Positions 53,431 through 62,909 of a stretch of 64,000 nucleotides of DNA are shown piece by piece. Where the stretch lies: positions 169,922-233,921 of the forward strand of contig NZ_LQNT01000010.1 of NCBI RefSeq assembly GCF_001619585.1, read 5' to 3'. The DNA comes from Bhargavaea cecembensis (GTDB lineage Bacteria > Bacillota > Bacilli > Bacillales_A > Planococcaceae). A model generated the notes under the pieces. That model saw only the letters and a program-made list of their open reading frames with translations. It was not told the origin of the DNA and ran no database searches. Position 1 is the stretch's first letter, and each line of letters starts with the position of its first letter. A program made the translations under genes and the position numbers.

Positions 53431-55043
53431 AAAAGGGGAAATTATGGACGCTTGCAGTCCTGCTGATTGTCTCCATGGTCCTCGCGGCCTGCAGTGCAGA
53501 CAGCGGGAACGAAGGGGAGACGGAAGGCGACAACGCAGGCGAGAGCAGTGGGGAAAGCAAGACACTCGTCTTCGGACGCGGCGGTGACTCCGTTTCACTC
53601 GATCCGTCCCGCGTGACGGACGGCGAATCGATGAAAGTCGCAGCCAACATCTTTGAGACACTGATTAATTTCGGCGAACAGGATACAACGCTTCAGCCGG
53701 GCCTTGCCAAGGAGTGGGAGGCATCGGAGGACGGCCTTACGTATACTCTCCAGCTTGAGGAAGGCGTCAAGTTCCACGACGGCACCGACTTCAACGCCGA
53801 AGCGGTTGTAAAGAACTTCGAACGGTGGGCGAACGGGGATGCGGATACCTTCCCTTACTATCAGTCGATGTTCGGCGGCTTCAAGGGGGATGAGGGCCAC
53901 GTCATCGAAGCGGTGACTGCAGAGGGAGACCATACGGTCGTCTTCACGCTGAAGCGCCCGCAGGCTCCGTTCCTGAAAAACCTTGCGATGACGATGTTCG
54001 GCATCGGCAGCCCGGAGGCATTTGAGGCGGACTCTGAAGGATTCGGTGAAAATCCGGTCGGCACAGGACCGTTCAAGTTTGTCGAGTGGAAGCGCAACGA
54101 TTCCATCACGATCGAGAAAAACGAAGAATACTGGAAAGAAGGCCTTCCGAAGCTGGACCGCGTCGTCTTCCGCTCCATTCCGGACAACGGTGCGCGACTG
54201 AATGCACTGATTACGGGTGATATCGACCTGGCAGACGGCATCAATCCGTCGGATCAGGGAACAATCGACGGCGATGACAACCTGCAGCTGTTTGAGCGTC
54301 CGTCGCTCAACATCGGCTACCTTGGCATGACCGTGACACGCGAGCCGTTCGGCGACAAGCTGGTCCGTCAGGCGTTCAACCATGCAATTGACAAACAGGC
54401 GATCATCGATGCATTCTTCGAAGGGGCTGCAGAGCCTGCGAAGAACCCGCTTCCGCCTTCCATTCCGGCCTACAACGACGACATCGAAGGGTATGAGTAT
54501 GATCCTGAAAAGGCGAAAGAACTCCTCGCCGAGGCAGGCTACCCGGACGGCTTCGAGATGGAGCTGTGGGCAATGCCGGTTCCGCGCCCGTACATGCCGG
54601 ACGGCGCGAAAGTGGCAGAAGTCATCCAGAAGAACCTTGCCGATATCGGCGTGACGGCAGAGATTGTTTCTTATGAGTGGGCCACGTACCTCGAAAAGGC
54701 AAGCAAAGGGGAAGCGGATGCATTCCTTCTCGGCTGGACAGGGGATAACGGGGATGCGGACAACTTCATCTATGCCCTCCTTGACCAGGACAATATCGGC
54801 AGCAACAACTACACGTACTATGAAAACGGTGAGCTTCACGACATCCTGATCGAAGCACAGACCGAAGTGGATGAAGACAAGCGGAATGAGCTGTATGCCA
54901 AGGCACAGGAACTCATCCACGAGGACGCTCCGTGGGTGCCGCTCGCGCACTCCACACCGCTCCTTGCAGGCTCGGCTGACATCACCGGCTTCAAGGCGCA
55001 TCCGACGGGTTCGGACATCTTGAGCAACGTCGACTTCAACTGA
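53427..55043 (+). CDS. Peptide-binding lipoprotein (SBP family 5)
   Basis: A 538-residue extracellular binding protein. Lipobox LAAC at about residues 19-22 gives a diacylated Cys anchor after a short signal, followed by a Ser/Gly/Glu-rich linker. The family 5 signature [20 protein letters not shown] is present. Ends in [13 protein letters not shown], as in dipeptide binders. GTG start overlaps the upstream ATPase by four bases. It sets the specificity (di- or oligopeptides). Confidence 0.94.
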   Translation: MKKGKLWTLAVLLIVSMVLAACSADSGNEGETEGDNAGESSGESKTLVFGRGGDSVSLDPSRVTDGESMKVAANIFETLINFGEQDTTLQPGLAKEWEASEDGLTYTLQLEEGVKFHDGTDFNAEAVVKNFERWANGDADTFPYYQSMFGGFKGDEGHVIEAVTAEGDHTVVFTLKRPQAPFLKNLAMTMFGIGSPEAFEADSEGFGENPVGTGPFKFVEWKRNDSITIEKNEEYWKEGLPKLDRVVFRSIPDNGARLNALITGDIDLADGINPSDQGTIDGDDNLQLFERPSLNIGYLGMTVTREPFGDKLVRQAFNHAIDKQAIIDAFFEGAAEPAKNPLPPSIPAYNDDIEGYEYDPEKAKELLAEAGYPDGFEMELWAMPVPRPYMPDGAKVAEVIQKNLADIGVTAEIVSYEWATYLEKASKGEADAFLLGWTGDNGDADNFIYALLDQDNIGSNNYTYYENGELHDILIEAQTEVDEDKRNELYAKAQELIHEDAPWVPLAHSTPLLAGSADITGFKAHPTGSDILSNVDFN

Positions 55044-55049
55044 TGGAGG

Positions 55050-55085
55050 AGGGGAAGGGCGTGACCGCCTCTTCCCCTTTCCCGT
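55050..55085 (+). terminator. Intra-operon hairpin after the binding-protein gene
   Basis: Stem AGGGGAAG / CTTCCCCT followed by TTCCC. Weak; such hairpins after binding-protein genes often raise their mRNA relative to the permeases. Confidence 0.55.
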
Positions 55086-55116
55086 TTATAGAATCTGAAC
55101 TCAGGGAGTGGTAACC

Positions 55117-56121
55117 ATGCTCCAATACATCGGAAAGCGGCTTCTGCAGCTGATCCCGGTGCTCCTCGGCATGACATTCATCGTCTTCATGATCATCCGG
55201 GCGATTCCGGGTAATCCGGCACAGGTTATCCTCGGCCAGCAGGCATCACCTGAGGCGGTCGCCTCTCTTGAAGCCAAGCTCGGCCTCGACCAGCCGTGGT
55301 ATACCCAGTACTTTGACTTCCTCGCGGGCATCCTGACCGGCGACCTTGGCGAGTCACTCAGGACACGGACTCCCGTAGCCCAGGAAATTTGGCCGTATCT
55401 CGCAGCGACCATCGAACTTGCGGTGTTCGCAATGATCATCGCGGTAATCGTCGGAGTCAATGCCGGCATCATCTCCGCTTGGTTCCAAAACTCGTGGTTC
55501 GACTATGCCGCGATGGTGGTCGCCCTGATTGGGGTGTCGATGCCGATCTTCTGGCTCGGCCTCATGGAGCAGTGGATCTTCGGAATCGAACTGAACATGC
55601 TTCCGACGACAGGCCGCGAGGAAGTGCGGAATCCCGTCACGGCGATTACCGGGCTGTATGTGATCGATACGATCATCCAGGGACGCTTTGACCAGCTTGG
55701 CGAAGTAGTCCGGCACCTGATCCTGCCGGGGATTGCGCTTGCGACCATCCCGATGGCGATTATTGCACGGATGACGCGCTCGAGCATGCTTGAGGTCATG
55801 CGCTCCGACTTTGTCCGGACGGCACGCTCGAAGGGTCAGCGCATGTCACTCGTTGTGTACAAGCACGCGCTCAAGAACGCGATCATCCCGGTGCTGACGG
55901 TGATCGGCCTGCAGATGGGGATCCTGCTCGGCGGAGCGATCCTGACCGAGACGATCTTCGGCTGGCCTGGGATCGGCCGTTATATCTATGATGCGATCGG
56001 ATTCCGGGACTACCCGGTGATCCAGTCCGGCATCCTCGTCGTTGCATTCATCTTTGTCATGATCAACCTGCTCGTCGACATCCTCTACAGTGTCGTCGAT
56101 CCGCGCATCAAGTATGACTGA
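55117..56121 (+). CDS. Peptide ABC transporter permease (DppB type)
   Basis: A 334-residue six-span permease. Start segment YIGKRLLQLIPVLLGMTFIV is typical of DppB, and the EAA-loop (VRTARSKGQRMSLVVYKHAL) couples with the ATPases. ATG 55117 follows CAGGGAG. It pairs with the next permease. Confidence 0.94.
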   Translation: MLQYIGKRLLQLIPVLLGMTFIVFMIIRAIPGNPAQVILGQQASPEAVASLEAKLGLDQPWYTQYFDFLAGILTGDLGESLRTRTPVAQEIWPYLAATIELAVFAMIIAVIVGVNAGIISAWFQNSWFDYAAMVVALIGVSMPIFWLGLMEQWIFGIELNMLPTTGREEVRNPVTAITGLYVIDTIIQGRFDQLGEVVRHLILPGIALATIPMAIIARMTRSSMLEVMRSDFVRTARSKGQRMSLVVYKHALKNAIIPVLTVIGLQMGILLGGAILTETIFGWPGIGRYIYDAIGFRDYPVIQSGILVVAFIFVMINLLVDILYSVVDPRIKYD

Positions 56122-56138
56122 GGAAAGGGGGATGCGCC

Positions 56139-57029
56139 ATGTCTGAAGCAGTCACACAGCCGGTCCCCGGGGCCCCGGAAGAGAAAGCGGCCGGTCCCTG
56201 GCGTGAAGCCTGGACCGGTTTCAGAAAAAGCAAGGCCGCCCTCTTTGGTGCGGCAATTGTCCTGATGTTTGTTGTGCTCGCCTTTGTCGGGCCGCTGATC
56301 GCGCCGGAAGGCATCAATGAGCAGGACATGTCCAAACGCCTGATGGCACCAAGCGCCGAGCACTGGTTCGGCACCGATGATTTCGGGCGCGACATCCTGT
56401 CCCGGGTCATCCATGGGGCGAGGATTTCGCTCTGGGTCGGATTTTTCTCGGTCATCGGGTCAGTCATCGTCGGGAGCCTCCTCGGAATTATTGCGGGCTA
56501 TTACGGACGGTGGGTCGATACGATCATTTCCCGCCTGTTCGACATCATGCTCGCATTCCCGTCGATACTGCTCGCGATCGCAATCGTCTCCGTTCTCGGG
56601 CCGTCTCTCCAGAACGCGCTCATCGCGATCGCCGTCATCAACGTCCCGAACTTCGGGCGGCTTATCCGCTCTAAAGTGCTGAGCATTAAGCAGGATGAGT
56701 ACATTACGGCGGCAAAGGCAATCGGAATGAAGGATTCGAGGATTCTGTTCTCGCATATCCTGCCGAATTCAATGGCGCCGGTCATTGTGCAGGGAACGCT
56801 CGCAGTCGCCACAGCCATTCTCGAGGCGGCGGCACTCGGCTTTCTCGGCCTTGGTGCCCAGGCACCGGCACCGGAATGGGGCAAGATGCTGTCGGATGCC
56901 CGCAACTATCTCCGTGATGCCCCGTGGACGATGATCTTTCCGGGACTCGCCATCATGCTGACCGTCCTCGGATTCAATCTGATGGGAGACGGACTGCGGG
57001 ATGCGCTGGACCCGAAAATGAAAAGCTGA
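56139..57029 (+). CDS. Peptide ABC transporter permease (DppC type)
   Basis: A 296-residue six-span permease with an N-terminal soluble tail. HWFGTDDFGRDILSRVIHGA is the DppC/OppC signature and AAKAIGMKDSRILFSHILPN the EAA loop. AAAGGGGG precedes ATG, 18 bases after the DppB-type gene. Last gene of the operon. The operon is inserted, with the sortase pair, between ygaD and ygaE relative to B. subtilis. Confidence 0.94.
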   Translation: MSEAVTQPVPGAPEEKAAGPWREAWTGFRKSKAALFGAAIVLMFVVLAFVGPLIAPEGINEQDMSKRLMAPSAEHWFGTDDFGRDILSRVIHGARISLWVGFFSVIGSVIVGSLLGIIAGYYGRWVDTIISRLFDIMLAFPSILLAIAIVSVLGPSLQNALIAIAVINVPNFGRLIRSKVLSIKQDEYITAAKAIGMKDSRILFSHILPNSMAPVIVQGTLAVATAILEAAALGFLGLGAQAPAPEWGKMLSDARNYLRDAPWTMIFPGLAIMLTVLGFNLMGDGLRDALDPKMKS

Positions 57030-57086
57030 TCAAAAAGACGGACCGCTCCGGCTGGCCGTCTTTCCTTTTGCTATGCAACAGCAGGC

Positions 57087-57125
57087 CAAAAAAGCCCGGA
57101 GCATCCGATGCCCCGGGCTTTATTG
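57087..57125. terminator. Terminator between the peptide transporter operon and ygaE
   Basis: Stem AAAGCCCGG.. / ..CCGGGCTTT with A and T runs on opposite sides, between convergent genes. Confidence 0.82.
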
Positions 57126-57128
57126 CTA

Positions 57129-58217
57129 TTAGATGATGTCTTCCTGCAGTTTCTCGTCCATCTCGTCTCCGTGCCGCTTCACGTACCGGACGATCATCCG
57201 GTCGAGGTCTTCCAGCTGCTCCTCATATTGAAGGAGCGAGGAAAGCAGATGAAGGAGGTGATAGGCGGAAAAGTCGTGATCCTCTTCCTGCTTGGCGATG
57301 TTGATCTCCTTTACGAAGATGTCCATCACTTCATGCCGGTCCATCCGATCGTCCAGACCGGAGTGGCTCATCCGGTCATCCTTCAGCTTGCCTGCAAATT
57401 TCAGGAGGATCTGCTCGTGGTAAGTAAGCAGCTCATCCAGGAGTTCCTGGATCATCATCCTGAAATGCGACGGCATATCAATCAGTTCGTTCTCATAAAG
57501 GTGAAGCTGCTTCAGGATATCAAATCCGTCCCGGGAAGCAGCGAGCATCTGCCGATAGATGACCAGCTTCCGCGCTTTCCTGAAAGTGAACTTTTTCGTG
57601 TAGCCCCGTTCTTCCTTGAAAAGAGAAAAATACGTGTCGATTTTGCTGTACCGGTCACTGATTTTGCCCATCGCCTTTTTCGTTGCGGAATGCTCGGAGG
57701 CCTGGCGCCCCGTCAGCCGAGTCCAGCGGATGATTTCATCCTGTACGTCATAAAGGGACTGGAACAGCCGCGGCTCGTATTTCGGCGGCAGGAAAAACAT
57801 ATTCACAAGGAAAGCCGAGAAGATCCCGGTCAGCATCGTCGCAAACCTGAGAACGGCATACATGATGAAATTCTCATCCGGCAGCTCCATGATCCCGATC
57901 ATCATGACGAGCGCGAGGGTCACCGCATCGCCAAGATTCAGCTTCAGCATGATCGCGATGATCGTAACGGCCGCAAACCCGACACCGATCAGATGGTCAC
58001 CGAAGATGAGGGCGAAAATGATCGCGAAAAACGCACCGATGACATTTCCCTGGACCTGTTGGATGATCGTCCTGAAGGAGCGGTAAATGGACGGCTGTAT
58101 CGCAAAGATTGCCGCGATCCCCGCGAAGAGCGGTGCCGGCAGTCCCATCGTCTGTGCAAGGAACAGGGCGAGGACGATCGCGACACCGGTTTTTAAGATG
58201 CGTGCACCGAGTTTCAT
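57129..58217 (-). CDS. ygaE: FUSC/aromatic acid exporter family membrane protein (YgaE-like)
   Basis: A 362-residue protein. The first 150 residues contain about four to five spans with GIAAIFAIQPSIYRSFRTII, the marker of the ArAE/DUF939 group. The rest is a cytosolic helical domain (IDTYFSLFKEERGYTKKF and on). It may export aromatic or amphipathic acids; no substrate is proven. Position beside gsaB fits ygaE. AAAGGA lies ten bases upstream of ATG. Confidence 0.85.
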   Translation of the reverse strand: MKLGARILKTGVAIVLALFLAQTMGLPAPLFAGIAAIFAIQPSIYRSFRTIIQQVQGNVIGAFFAIIFALIFGDHLIGVGFAAVTIIAIMLKLNLGDAVTLALVMMIGIMELPDENFIMYAVLRFATMLTGIFSAFLVNMFFLPPKYEPRLFQSLYDVQDEIIRWTRLTGRQASEHSATKKAMGKISDRYSKIDTYFSLFKEERGYTKKFTFRKARKLVIYRQMLAASRDGFDILKQLHLYENELIDMPSHFRMMIQELLDELLTYHEQILLKFAGKLKDDRMSHSGLDDRMDRHEVMDIFVKEINIAKQEEDHDFSAYHLLHLLSSLLQYEEQLEDLDRMIVRYVKRHGDEMDEKLQEDII

Positions 58218-58308
58218 TCAGTGATTGTCCTTTCCGCGCTGTTTATTTGTTTCCATACTTTATACCCCAACAGCGGAAGGGAAATCAATTGTTCCCCCAA
58301 TTCCCCGG

Positions 58309-59604
58309 TTATCCGCGTGCCATTTCGGCGAAGGATTCGTCCGCCGCCTTGATTGTCTCGCGGATATCGTCTTCAGTATGGGCCGTCGTGAGGAACCATG
58401 CTTCGTACTTGGAAGGAGCGAGGTTGATGCCGCGCTCCAGCATGAGCCGGAAGAATTTTGCGAATTGCTCTCCGTCGCTGTCTTCGGCCTGTTTGTAGTT
58501 TCTGACGGTCTCGTCCGTGAAGAACACGGTGAGTGCACCCTTCAGGCGGTTGACCGTCATCGTAATGCCATGCTTTTTGGCGGATTCCAGCAGCCCTTCT
58601 TCAAGAATTGCACCGAGGCGGTCCAGTTCTTCATAGACTCCCGGTTCTTTCAGCACTTCCAGGCAGGCGATCCCGGACAGCATCGATGCAGGGTTGCCGG
58701 CCATCGTGCCCGCCTGGTAGGCAGGGCCGAGCGGCGCGACATGGTCCATGATTTCCTTGCGGCCGCCGTATGCGCCGATCGGCAGGCCCCCGCCGATGAT
58801 CTTGCCCATCGCAGTCAGGTCCGGTGTCAGGCCAAGCAGGTCCTGTGCACCGCCGTAGTGGAAACGGAATGCCGTAATGACTTCATCATAGATGGTGAGG
58901 GCGCCGTGCTTTTTGGCAAGCTCATGCACCAGCTCAAGGAAGCCCTTCTCAGGTTCGACGATTCCGAAGTTGCCGACGATCGGCTCGATGAGGATGCATG
59001 CTAGTTCATCTCCCCACTGTTCCATCGCTTTGCGGTAAGACTCTGCGTCGTTGAACGGGATCGTGATCATCTCTTCGGCAATCGATTTCGGTACTCCTGC
59101 GGAATCCGGCGTGCCGAGTGTCGCAGGTCCGGAACCTGCAGCGACGAGGACGAGGTCCGAGTGCCCGTGGTAGCAGCCGGCGAACTTCAGCACCTTCGTG
59201 CGGCCGGTGTAGGCGCGCGCGACACGGATTGTGGACATGACGGATTCCGTCCCGGAGTTCGTGAAGCGCACCTTGTCGAGCGAGTGGATGGCTTCCTTCA
59301 GCATCTCCGCGAACTTCACTTCATGGCGGGTCGGCGTACCGTAGAGAACACCGGTCTGCGCAGCATGAGTGATCGCTTCCGTAATATGCGGATGCGCGTG
59401 GCCGGTGATGATCGGGCCGTACGCCGCGAGATAGTCGATATACCTGTTTCCGTCAACATCCCAGAAGTATGCGCCTTCCGCACGTTCCATCACGGTCGGG
59501 GCGCCTCCGCCGACCGCCTTATAGGCGCGTGACGGGCTGTTGACCCCACCTACGATATGCTTCAGCGCTTCACCGTAAACCTGTTCAGACTGTTTCCGTT
59601 CCAA
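58309..59604 (-). CDS. gsaB: Glutamate-1-semialdehyde 2,1-aminomutase
   Basis: A 431-residue PLP enzyme that makes 5-aminolevulinate for haem and related tetrapyrroles. [18 protein letters not shown] is the family opening; [13 protein letters not shown], the DEVITAFR aspartate and the Schiff-base Lys in [16 protein letters not shown] are intact. TTG 59604 is chosen: GGAGGGG lies six bases upstream, and the ATG six codons earlier overlaps it. B. subtilis has two such genes (hemL and gsaB); gene order points to gsaB. Confidence 0.92.
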   Translation of the reverse strand: MERKQSEQVYGEALKHIVGGVNSPSRAYKAVGGGAPTVMERAEGAYFWDVDGNRYIDYLAAYGPIITGHAHPHITEAITHAAQTGVLYGTPTRHEVKFAEMLKEAIHSLDKVRFTNSGTESVMSTIRVARAYTGRTKVLKFAGCYHGHSDLVLVAAGSGPATLGTPDSAGVPKSIAEEMITIPFNDAESYRKAMEQWGDELACILIEPIVGNFGIVEPEKGFLELVHELAKKHGALTIYDEVITAFRFHYGGAQDLLGLTPDLTAMGKIIGGGLPIGAYGGRKEIMDHVAPLGPAYQAGTMAGNPASMLSGIACLEVLKEPGVYEELDRLGAILEEGLLESAKKHGITMTVNRLKGALTVFFTDETVRNYKQAEDSDGEQFAKFFRLMLERGINLAPSKYEAWFLTTAHTEDDIRETIKAADESFAEMARG

Positions 59605-59730
59605 TGGAACCCCTCCATTCATAATCTCCGATTCTCATTGTAGACAAAGAGAGCGGGGAACACCAAAAAAATTGTCATGCCACGTGCGCTCCGGTACGAT
59701 GAAGAAAACGACTTCATGGAGGGATTGGGA

Positions 59731-60210
59731 ATGGCAGAAACACTCGAAGGCCTGTCCGCACCGGACTTTTCATTGAAAGACAGCGAAGGGAACAGCGTCT
59801 CGCTGGCCGACTATAAAGGAAAGCAGTACGTCGTCCTCTACTTTTATCCGAAGGACAACACGCCGGGCTGCACGACGGAAGCATGCGACTTCCGTGACAC
59901 CCATGACGAGTTCGAAAAGCTGAATGCGGTGATCCTCGGCGTGAGCCCTGACAACGAGACGTCCCATGCGAAGTTCATCGACAAGCACGGCCTGCCGTTC
60001 AGGCTGCTGGTGGATGAGGATCATAAGGTCGCGGAAGAATACGGTGTCTGGACGCTGAAAAAGAACTTCGGGAAGGAATACATGGGGATCGAGCGATCTA
60101 CTTTCCTGATCGACCCGACCGGCACGGTCGTGAAAGAATGGCGGAAAGTGCGTGTGAAGGGACATGTCGAAGATGCGCTCGAAACACTCAGGCAGCTGAC
60201 GGAGAACTAA
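59731..60210 (+). CDS. bcp: Thioredoxin-dependent peroxiredoxin Bcp (YgaF)
   Basis: A 159-residue atypical 2-Cys peroxiredoxin. NTPGCTTEACDFRD holds the peroxidatic Cys47 and resolving Cys52, matching C45/C50 of E. coli Bcp. FYPKDNTPG and DPTGTVVKEWRKV complete the fold. It reduces peroxides and lipid hydroperoxides with thioredoxin. The start MAETLEGL follows GGAGGG; upstream in-frame ATGs overlap promoter sequence. Nearness to perR suggests oxidative-stress control. Confidence 0.95.
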   Translation: MAETLEGLSAPDFSLKDSEGNSVSLADYKGKQYVVLYFYPKDNTPGCTTEACDFRDTHDEFEKLNAVILGVSPDNETSHAKFIDKHGLPFRLLVDEDHKVAEEYGVWTLKKNFGKEYMGIERSTFLIDPTGTVVKEWRKVRVKGHVEDALETLRQLTEN

Positions 60211-60223
60211 GGGGGAACCGGGC

Positions 60224-61171
60224 ATGGATGTTTTGTTTTTGTTCAGAATCAGAGATCACCAGGAAGAAATGCTAAAAGTTGAATTTCCGGAAGTCAATTT
60301 CCTGTTTGACCGGAACACGGATGACCCGGCGATTGAGACAAGCGAAATCATCGTCACCTACGGAACAGACATCGATGAAAACGTCCTGGACCGTGCCGGG
60401 AATCTGAAATGGATCATGGTGGCATCTGCAGGGGTTGAACTGATGCCGCTAGGCCGGATAGAGGAGATGGGCATCCCGGTAACCAATGTGCGGGGCATTC
60501 ATAAGACGCCGATGGCTGAAACGATGCTTGCGCATATTCTGGCATACAGGAAGAAGCTGAGAGACGTGTATGCACAGCAGGCGAGGGGAGAATGGAAGCA
60601 GAAGATCCGCGGCACGGAGCTGCTCGGCTCTAAAGCGCTGATTCTGGGGCCGGGCGCAATTGGCGGAGAGGCGGGAAGGCTATTGAAGGCTTTCGGTGTC
60701 CGGACTTATGGATGCAACCGCTCCGGTTCACAGGCGGAGTACATGGATGAGATGGTCTCATTCAGTGGGCTGCTTGAGGTGCTACCCGAGATGGACACGG
60801 TCATTTCTGTTCTACCGAGCACTCCTGAAACAAAGGGGCTTTTAACCCGCGAACATTTCGGAGCGATGAAGGATACGGCACTGTTCCTCAATTTCGGAAG
60901 AGGTGACCTCTACGAAGAAAAAGTGCTGATTGAAGCTCTGGAGAACGGCAGCCCTGCCGCTGCGGCCCTCGATGTATTCGAAACTGAACCGCTTCCCGCG
61001 GACAGTCCCCTCTGGAAAATGGAGAATGTGACCGTTTCCCCTCATGTCTCCTCCCATTCGGGCAAATATATTGAGCGGTCTCTGGACATCTTCATGCCAA
61101 ACCTCCGGGCCTACCTGGACGGCAGGGTGGATGAAATGGAAAACCGGGTCGATCCGGAAAGGGGATATTAA
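60224..61171 (+). CDS. D-2-hydroxyacid dehydrogenase
   Basis: A 315-residue NAD(P)-linked enzyme. Dinucleotide loop LGPGAIGGEAG; catalytic Arg in LNFGRGDL, Glu in ETEPLP, and His in VSPHVSSHS. The Rossmann loop has Pro in the second position (GPGAIG), common in glyoxylate/hydroxypyruvate reductases. It reduces 2-oxo acids to D-hydroxy acids. Starts 13 bases after bcp with AAGGGGGA, so it is cotranscribed with bcp and followed after two bases by the adenosyltransferase gene. Confidence 0.9.
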   Translation: MDVLFLFRIRDHQEEMLKVEFPEVNFLFDRNTDDPAIETSEIIVTYGTDIDENVLDRAGNLKWIMVASAGVELMPLGRIEEMGIPVTNVRGIHKTPMAETMLAHILAYRKKLRDVYAQQARGEWKQKIRGTELLGSKALILGPGAIGGEAGRLLKAFGVRTYGCNRSGSQAEYMDEMVSFSGLLEVLPEMDTVISVLPSTPETKGLLTREHFGAMKDTALFLNFGRGDLYEEKVLIEALENGSPAAAALDVFETEPLPADSPLWKMENVTVSPHVSSHSGKYIERSLDIFMPNLRAYLDGRVDEMENRVDPERGY

Positions 61172-61173
61172 AT

Positions 61174-61725
61174 ATGAAGATTTACACGAGGACAGGCGAC
61201 AAGGGCCAGACCTCCCTCATCTACGGGAAGCGCGTGTCGAAGACGGATCCGCTCGTTGATGCATACGGAACATGCGATGAGGCCAACAGCGCAATCGGCC
61301 TCGGGCTTTCGCACCTGCACCAGGAGTTCTTCGATGGGAAGGACGAACTGATGGCCGCTTTCCGCCGGATCCAGACGGTGCTGTTCCATGTCGGGGCAGA
61401 GCTCGCAACACCGGAGGGCAAAGAGGTCAAATGGAAATTGGAAAAACCGGAAATCGAACAGCTCGAGCAATGGATCGACCGGTATGATGCGGAGCTGGCA
61501 CCGCTCAAGAACTTTATCCTGCCTGGAGGACATCCGGCAGCAGCGGGCCTCCACTATGCCAGGACAGTGGTCCGCAGGGCGGAGCGGGCTGCCATTCTGG
61601 TCGGTGATCACGTCAATCCCGACGTTCTCGCTTACCTGAACCGCCTTTCGGACTTTCTCTTTGTGGCCGCACGCTATGTCAACACGAAGCTCGGCCGCCC
61701 GGAGGATGTACTTCACGCGGAATAA
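61174..61725 (+). CDS. Cob(I)alamin adenosyltransferase, PduO type
   Basis: A 183-residue trimeric enzyme. N-terminal KIYTRTGDKGQTSLIYGKRV is the ATP-binding loop; the VRRAERAAILV block with the Arg-Arg-x-Glu-Arg sequence is diagnostic, and the YLNRLSDFLFVAAR helix completes the active site. It makes adenosylcobalamin. It begins two bases after the dehydrogenase stop. It resembles YvqK of B. subtilis, which is encoded elsewhere there. Confidence 0.95.
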   Translation: MKIYTRTGDKGQTSLIYGKRVSKTDPLVDAYGTCDEANSAIGLGLSHLHQEFFDGKDELMAAFRRIQTVLFHVGAELATPEGKEVKWKLEKPEIEQLEQWIDRYDAELAPLKNFILPGGHPAAAGLHYARTVVRRAERAAILVGDHVNPDVLAYLNRLSDFLFVAARYVNTKLGRPEDVLHAE

Positions 61726-61743
61726 AGCGGCAAGGGAGTTTCA

Positions 61744-61771
61744 TTGACAGGAGTGCCTTCTTTCCTATAAA
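61744..61771 (+). promoter_or_regulatory. Promoter of perR
   Basis: TTGACA (61744-61749) and TATAAA (61766-61771), spacer 16. Confidence 0.75.
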
Positions 61772-61775
61772 CTGT

Positions 61776-61790
61776 TTATAACAATTATTA
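61776..61790 (+). promoter_or_regulatory. Per box upstream of perR
   Basis: TTATAACAATTATTA matches the Per box TTATAATnATTATAA at 12 of 14 specified positions. It lies around the transcription start, so PerR should repress its own gene. Confidence 0.8.
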
Positions 61791-61825
61791 CAAAGGAATC
61801 TCTATGGAAAGAGGTGGGCATGTCC

Positions 61826-62275
61826 ATGTCTGAAACTGTGCTGCAGGAAGCCCTGGATACGTTGAAGACGAGCGGCGTGAGGATCACGCCCCAACGGCAT
61901 GCGATTCTTGAATTTCTCGTAACTTCCATGTCCCATCCCACCGCCGATGAAATCTATCGTGCGCTGGAGGATAAGTTCCCGAATATGAGTGTCGCAACCG
62001 TCTATAACAACCTTCGCGTCTTTCGCGAGGCCGGCCTGGTAAAGGAACTTCCTTATGGAGATTCCTCGAGCCGATTTGATTTTGTGACTCATGAGCATTA
62101 CCACATCATCTGCAATGACTGCGGAAAAATCGTCGACTTCCACTATCCGGGTTTGGACGAGGTCGAGCATCTGGCTTCCCACATAACGGGGTTCCAGGTC
62201 GACTCCCACAGGATGGAAGTCTACGGCAAGTGCCCTGACTGTGCAGAAAACAAAACCAATCCAGTGGTCCAGTAA
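61826..62275 (+). CDS. perR: Peroxide-sensing repressor PerR
   Basis: A 149-residue Fur-family repressor. With this start, the numbering equals B. subtilis PerR exactly: sensing-site ligands His37, Asp85, His91, His93 and Asp104, and structural zinc Cys96, Cys99, Cys136 and Cys139 are all present. Asp104 separates PerR from Fur. Peroxide with Fe(II) oxidises His37 or His91 and releases DNA. An ATG two codons upstream is possible, but AAGAGGTGG fits this one well. A Per box sits upstream. Confidence 0.97.
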   Translation: MSETVLQEALDTLKTSGVRITPQRHAILEFLVTSMSHPTADEIYRALEDKFPNMSVATVYNNLRVFREAGLVKELPYGDSSSRFDFVTHEHYHIICNDCGKIVDFHYPGLDEVEHLASHITGFQVDSHRMEVYGKCPDCAENKTNPVVQ

Positions 62276-62283
62276 AGGACCGG

Positions 62284-62317
62284 ACTCACGGAGCTCTTCG
62301 CCCCGTGAGTTTTTTTA
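62284..62317 (+). terminator. Terminator after perR
   Basis: Stem ACTCACGG / CCGTGAGT, loop of 11, then seven T. Confidence 0.88.
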
Positions 62318-62323
62318 TTCCAT

Positions 62324-62354
62324 AAAAAAAGCCGCCCGTTCATATGGGCGGCAT
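62324..62354 (-). terminator. Terminator after ygzB
   Basis: On the minus strand GCCGCCCA / TGGGCGGC-type stem with TTTTTTT after it. Confidence 0.88.
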
Positions 62355-62360
62355 GTCAGA

Positions 62361-62723
62361 TCATTCTTCCGGTTGTGCTGGCTTTTTGCGGTTGTAGGAT
62401 TCGTCGAACTCTTTCCCTTCCAGTTCAGGGTCGAGTGTGAGCGGTTCCCGGCAATGGCCGCACATATCGACCCTTCCGAGCATTTTCGTTGCTTTCCCGC
62501 AGTTTGGACACTCGACCTGGACGGCCTTGGTCGACAGCATCCCAATCCAGAAATAAACGACGGTACTCGCAATGATGCAGAGAAGCCCGAGGACCATGAA
62601 GATAACCATGACAAGCGGATATTGCTTAAAGAAGATTCCGAAGTACATTACAACAAATCCGATAAAGATCAATGCCAGGGCAAAGGAACGGATCCGGTTG
62701 ATTTTATTCTTATATGGTTTCAT
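62361..62723 (-). CDS. ygzB: DUF2614 zinc-finger membrane protein YgzB
   Basis: A 120-residue protein (117 in B. subtilis). Two spans at about 15-32 and 37-60, then a [13 protein letters not shown] zinc ribbon and an acidic tail. UPF0295. The function is unknown. AGGAGG precedes ATG. It lies between perR and ygxA as in B. subtilis. Confidence 0.92.
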   Translation of the reverse strand: MKPYKNKINRIRSFALALIFIGFVVMYFGIFFKQYPLVMVIFMVLGLLCIIASTVVYFWIGMLSTKAVQVECPNCGKATKMLGRVDMCGHCREPLTLDPELEGKEFDESYNRKKPAQPEE

Positions 62724-62909
62724 GTATCGACTTTCCTCCTCATTTCCCGTCTACTATACCACAATTCTCCGGCCCCGTTTCCTGTCCGGCTCCAACAAGA
62801 TTGACGATTTTAAGAAGGGGAATCGGATTTGGACTCCCTTTTTTCAGAGGCGGGAAGGAATCAGCGGATGTCTGTCGAATTTGCACAGGAGATAAAAGGA
62901 GGAATCCCC

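Noticed and set aside
53595..55001. 468-codon open frame opposite the peptide-binding protein
   Set aside because: Complement of a lipoprotein gene with clear family 5 signatures.
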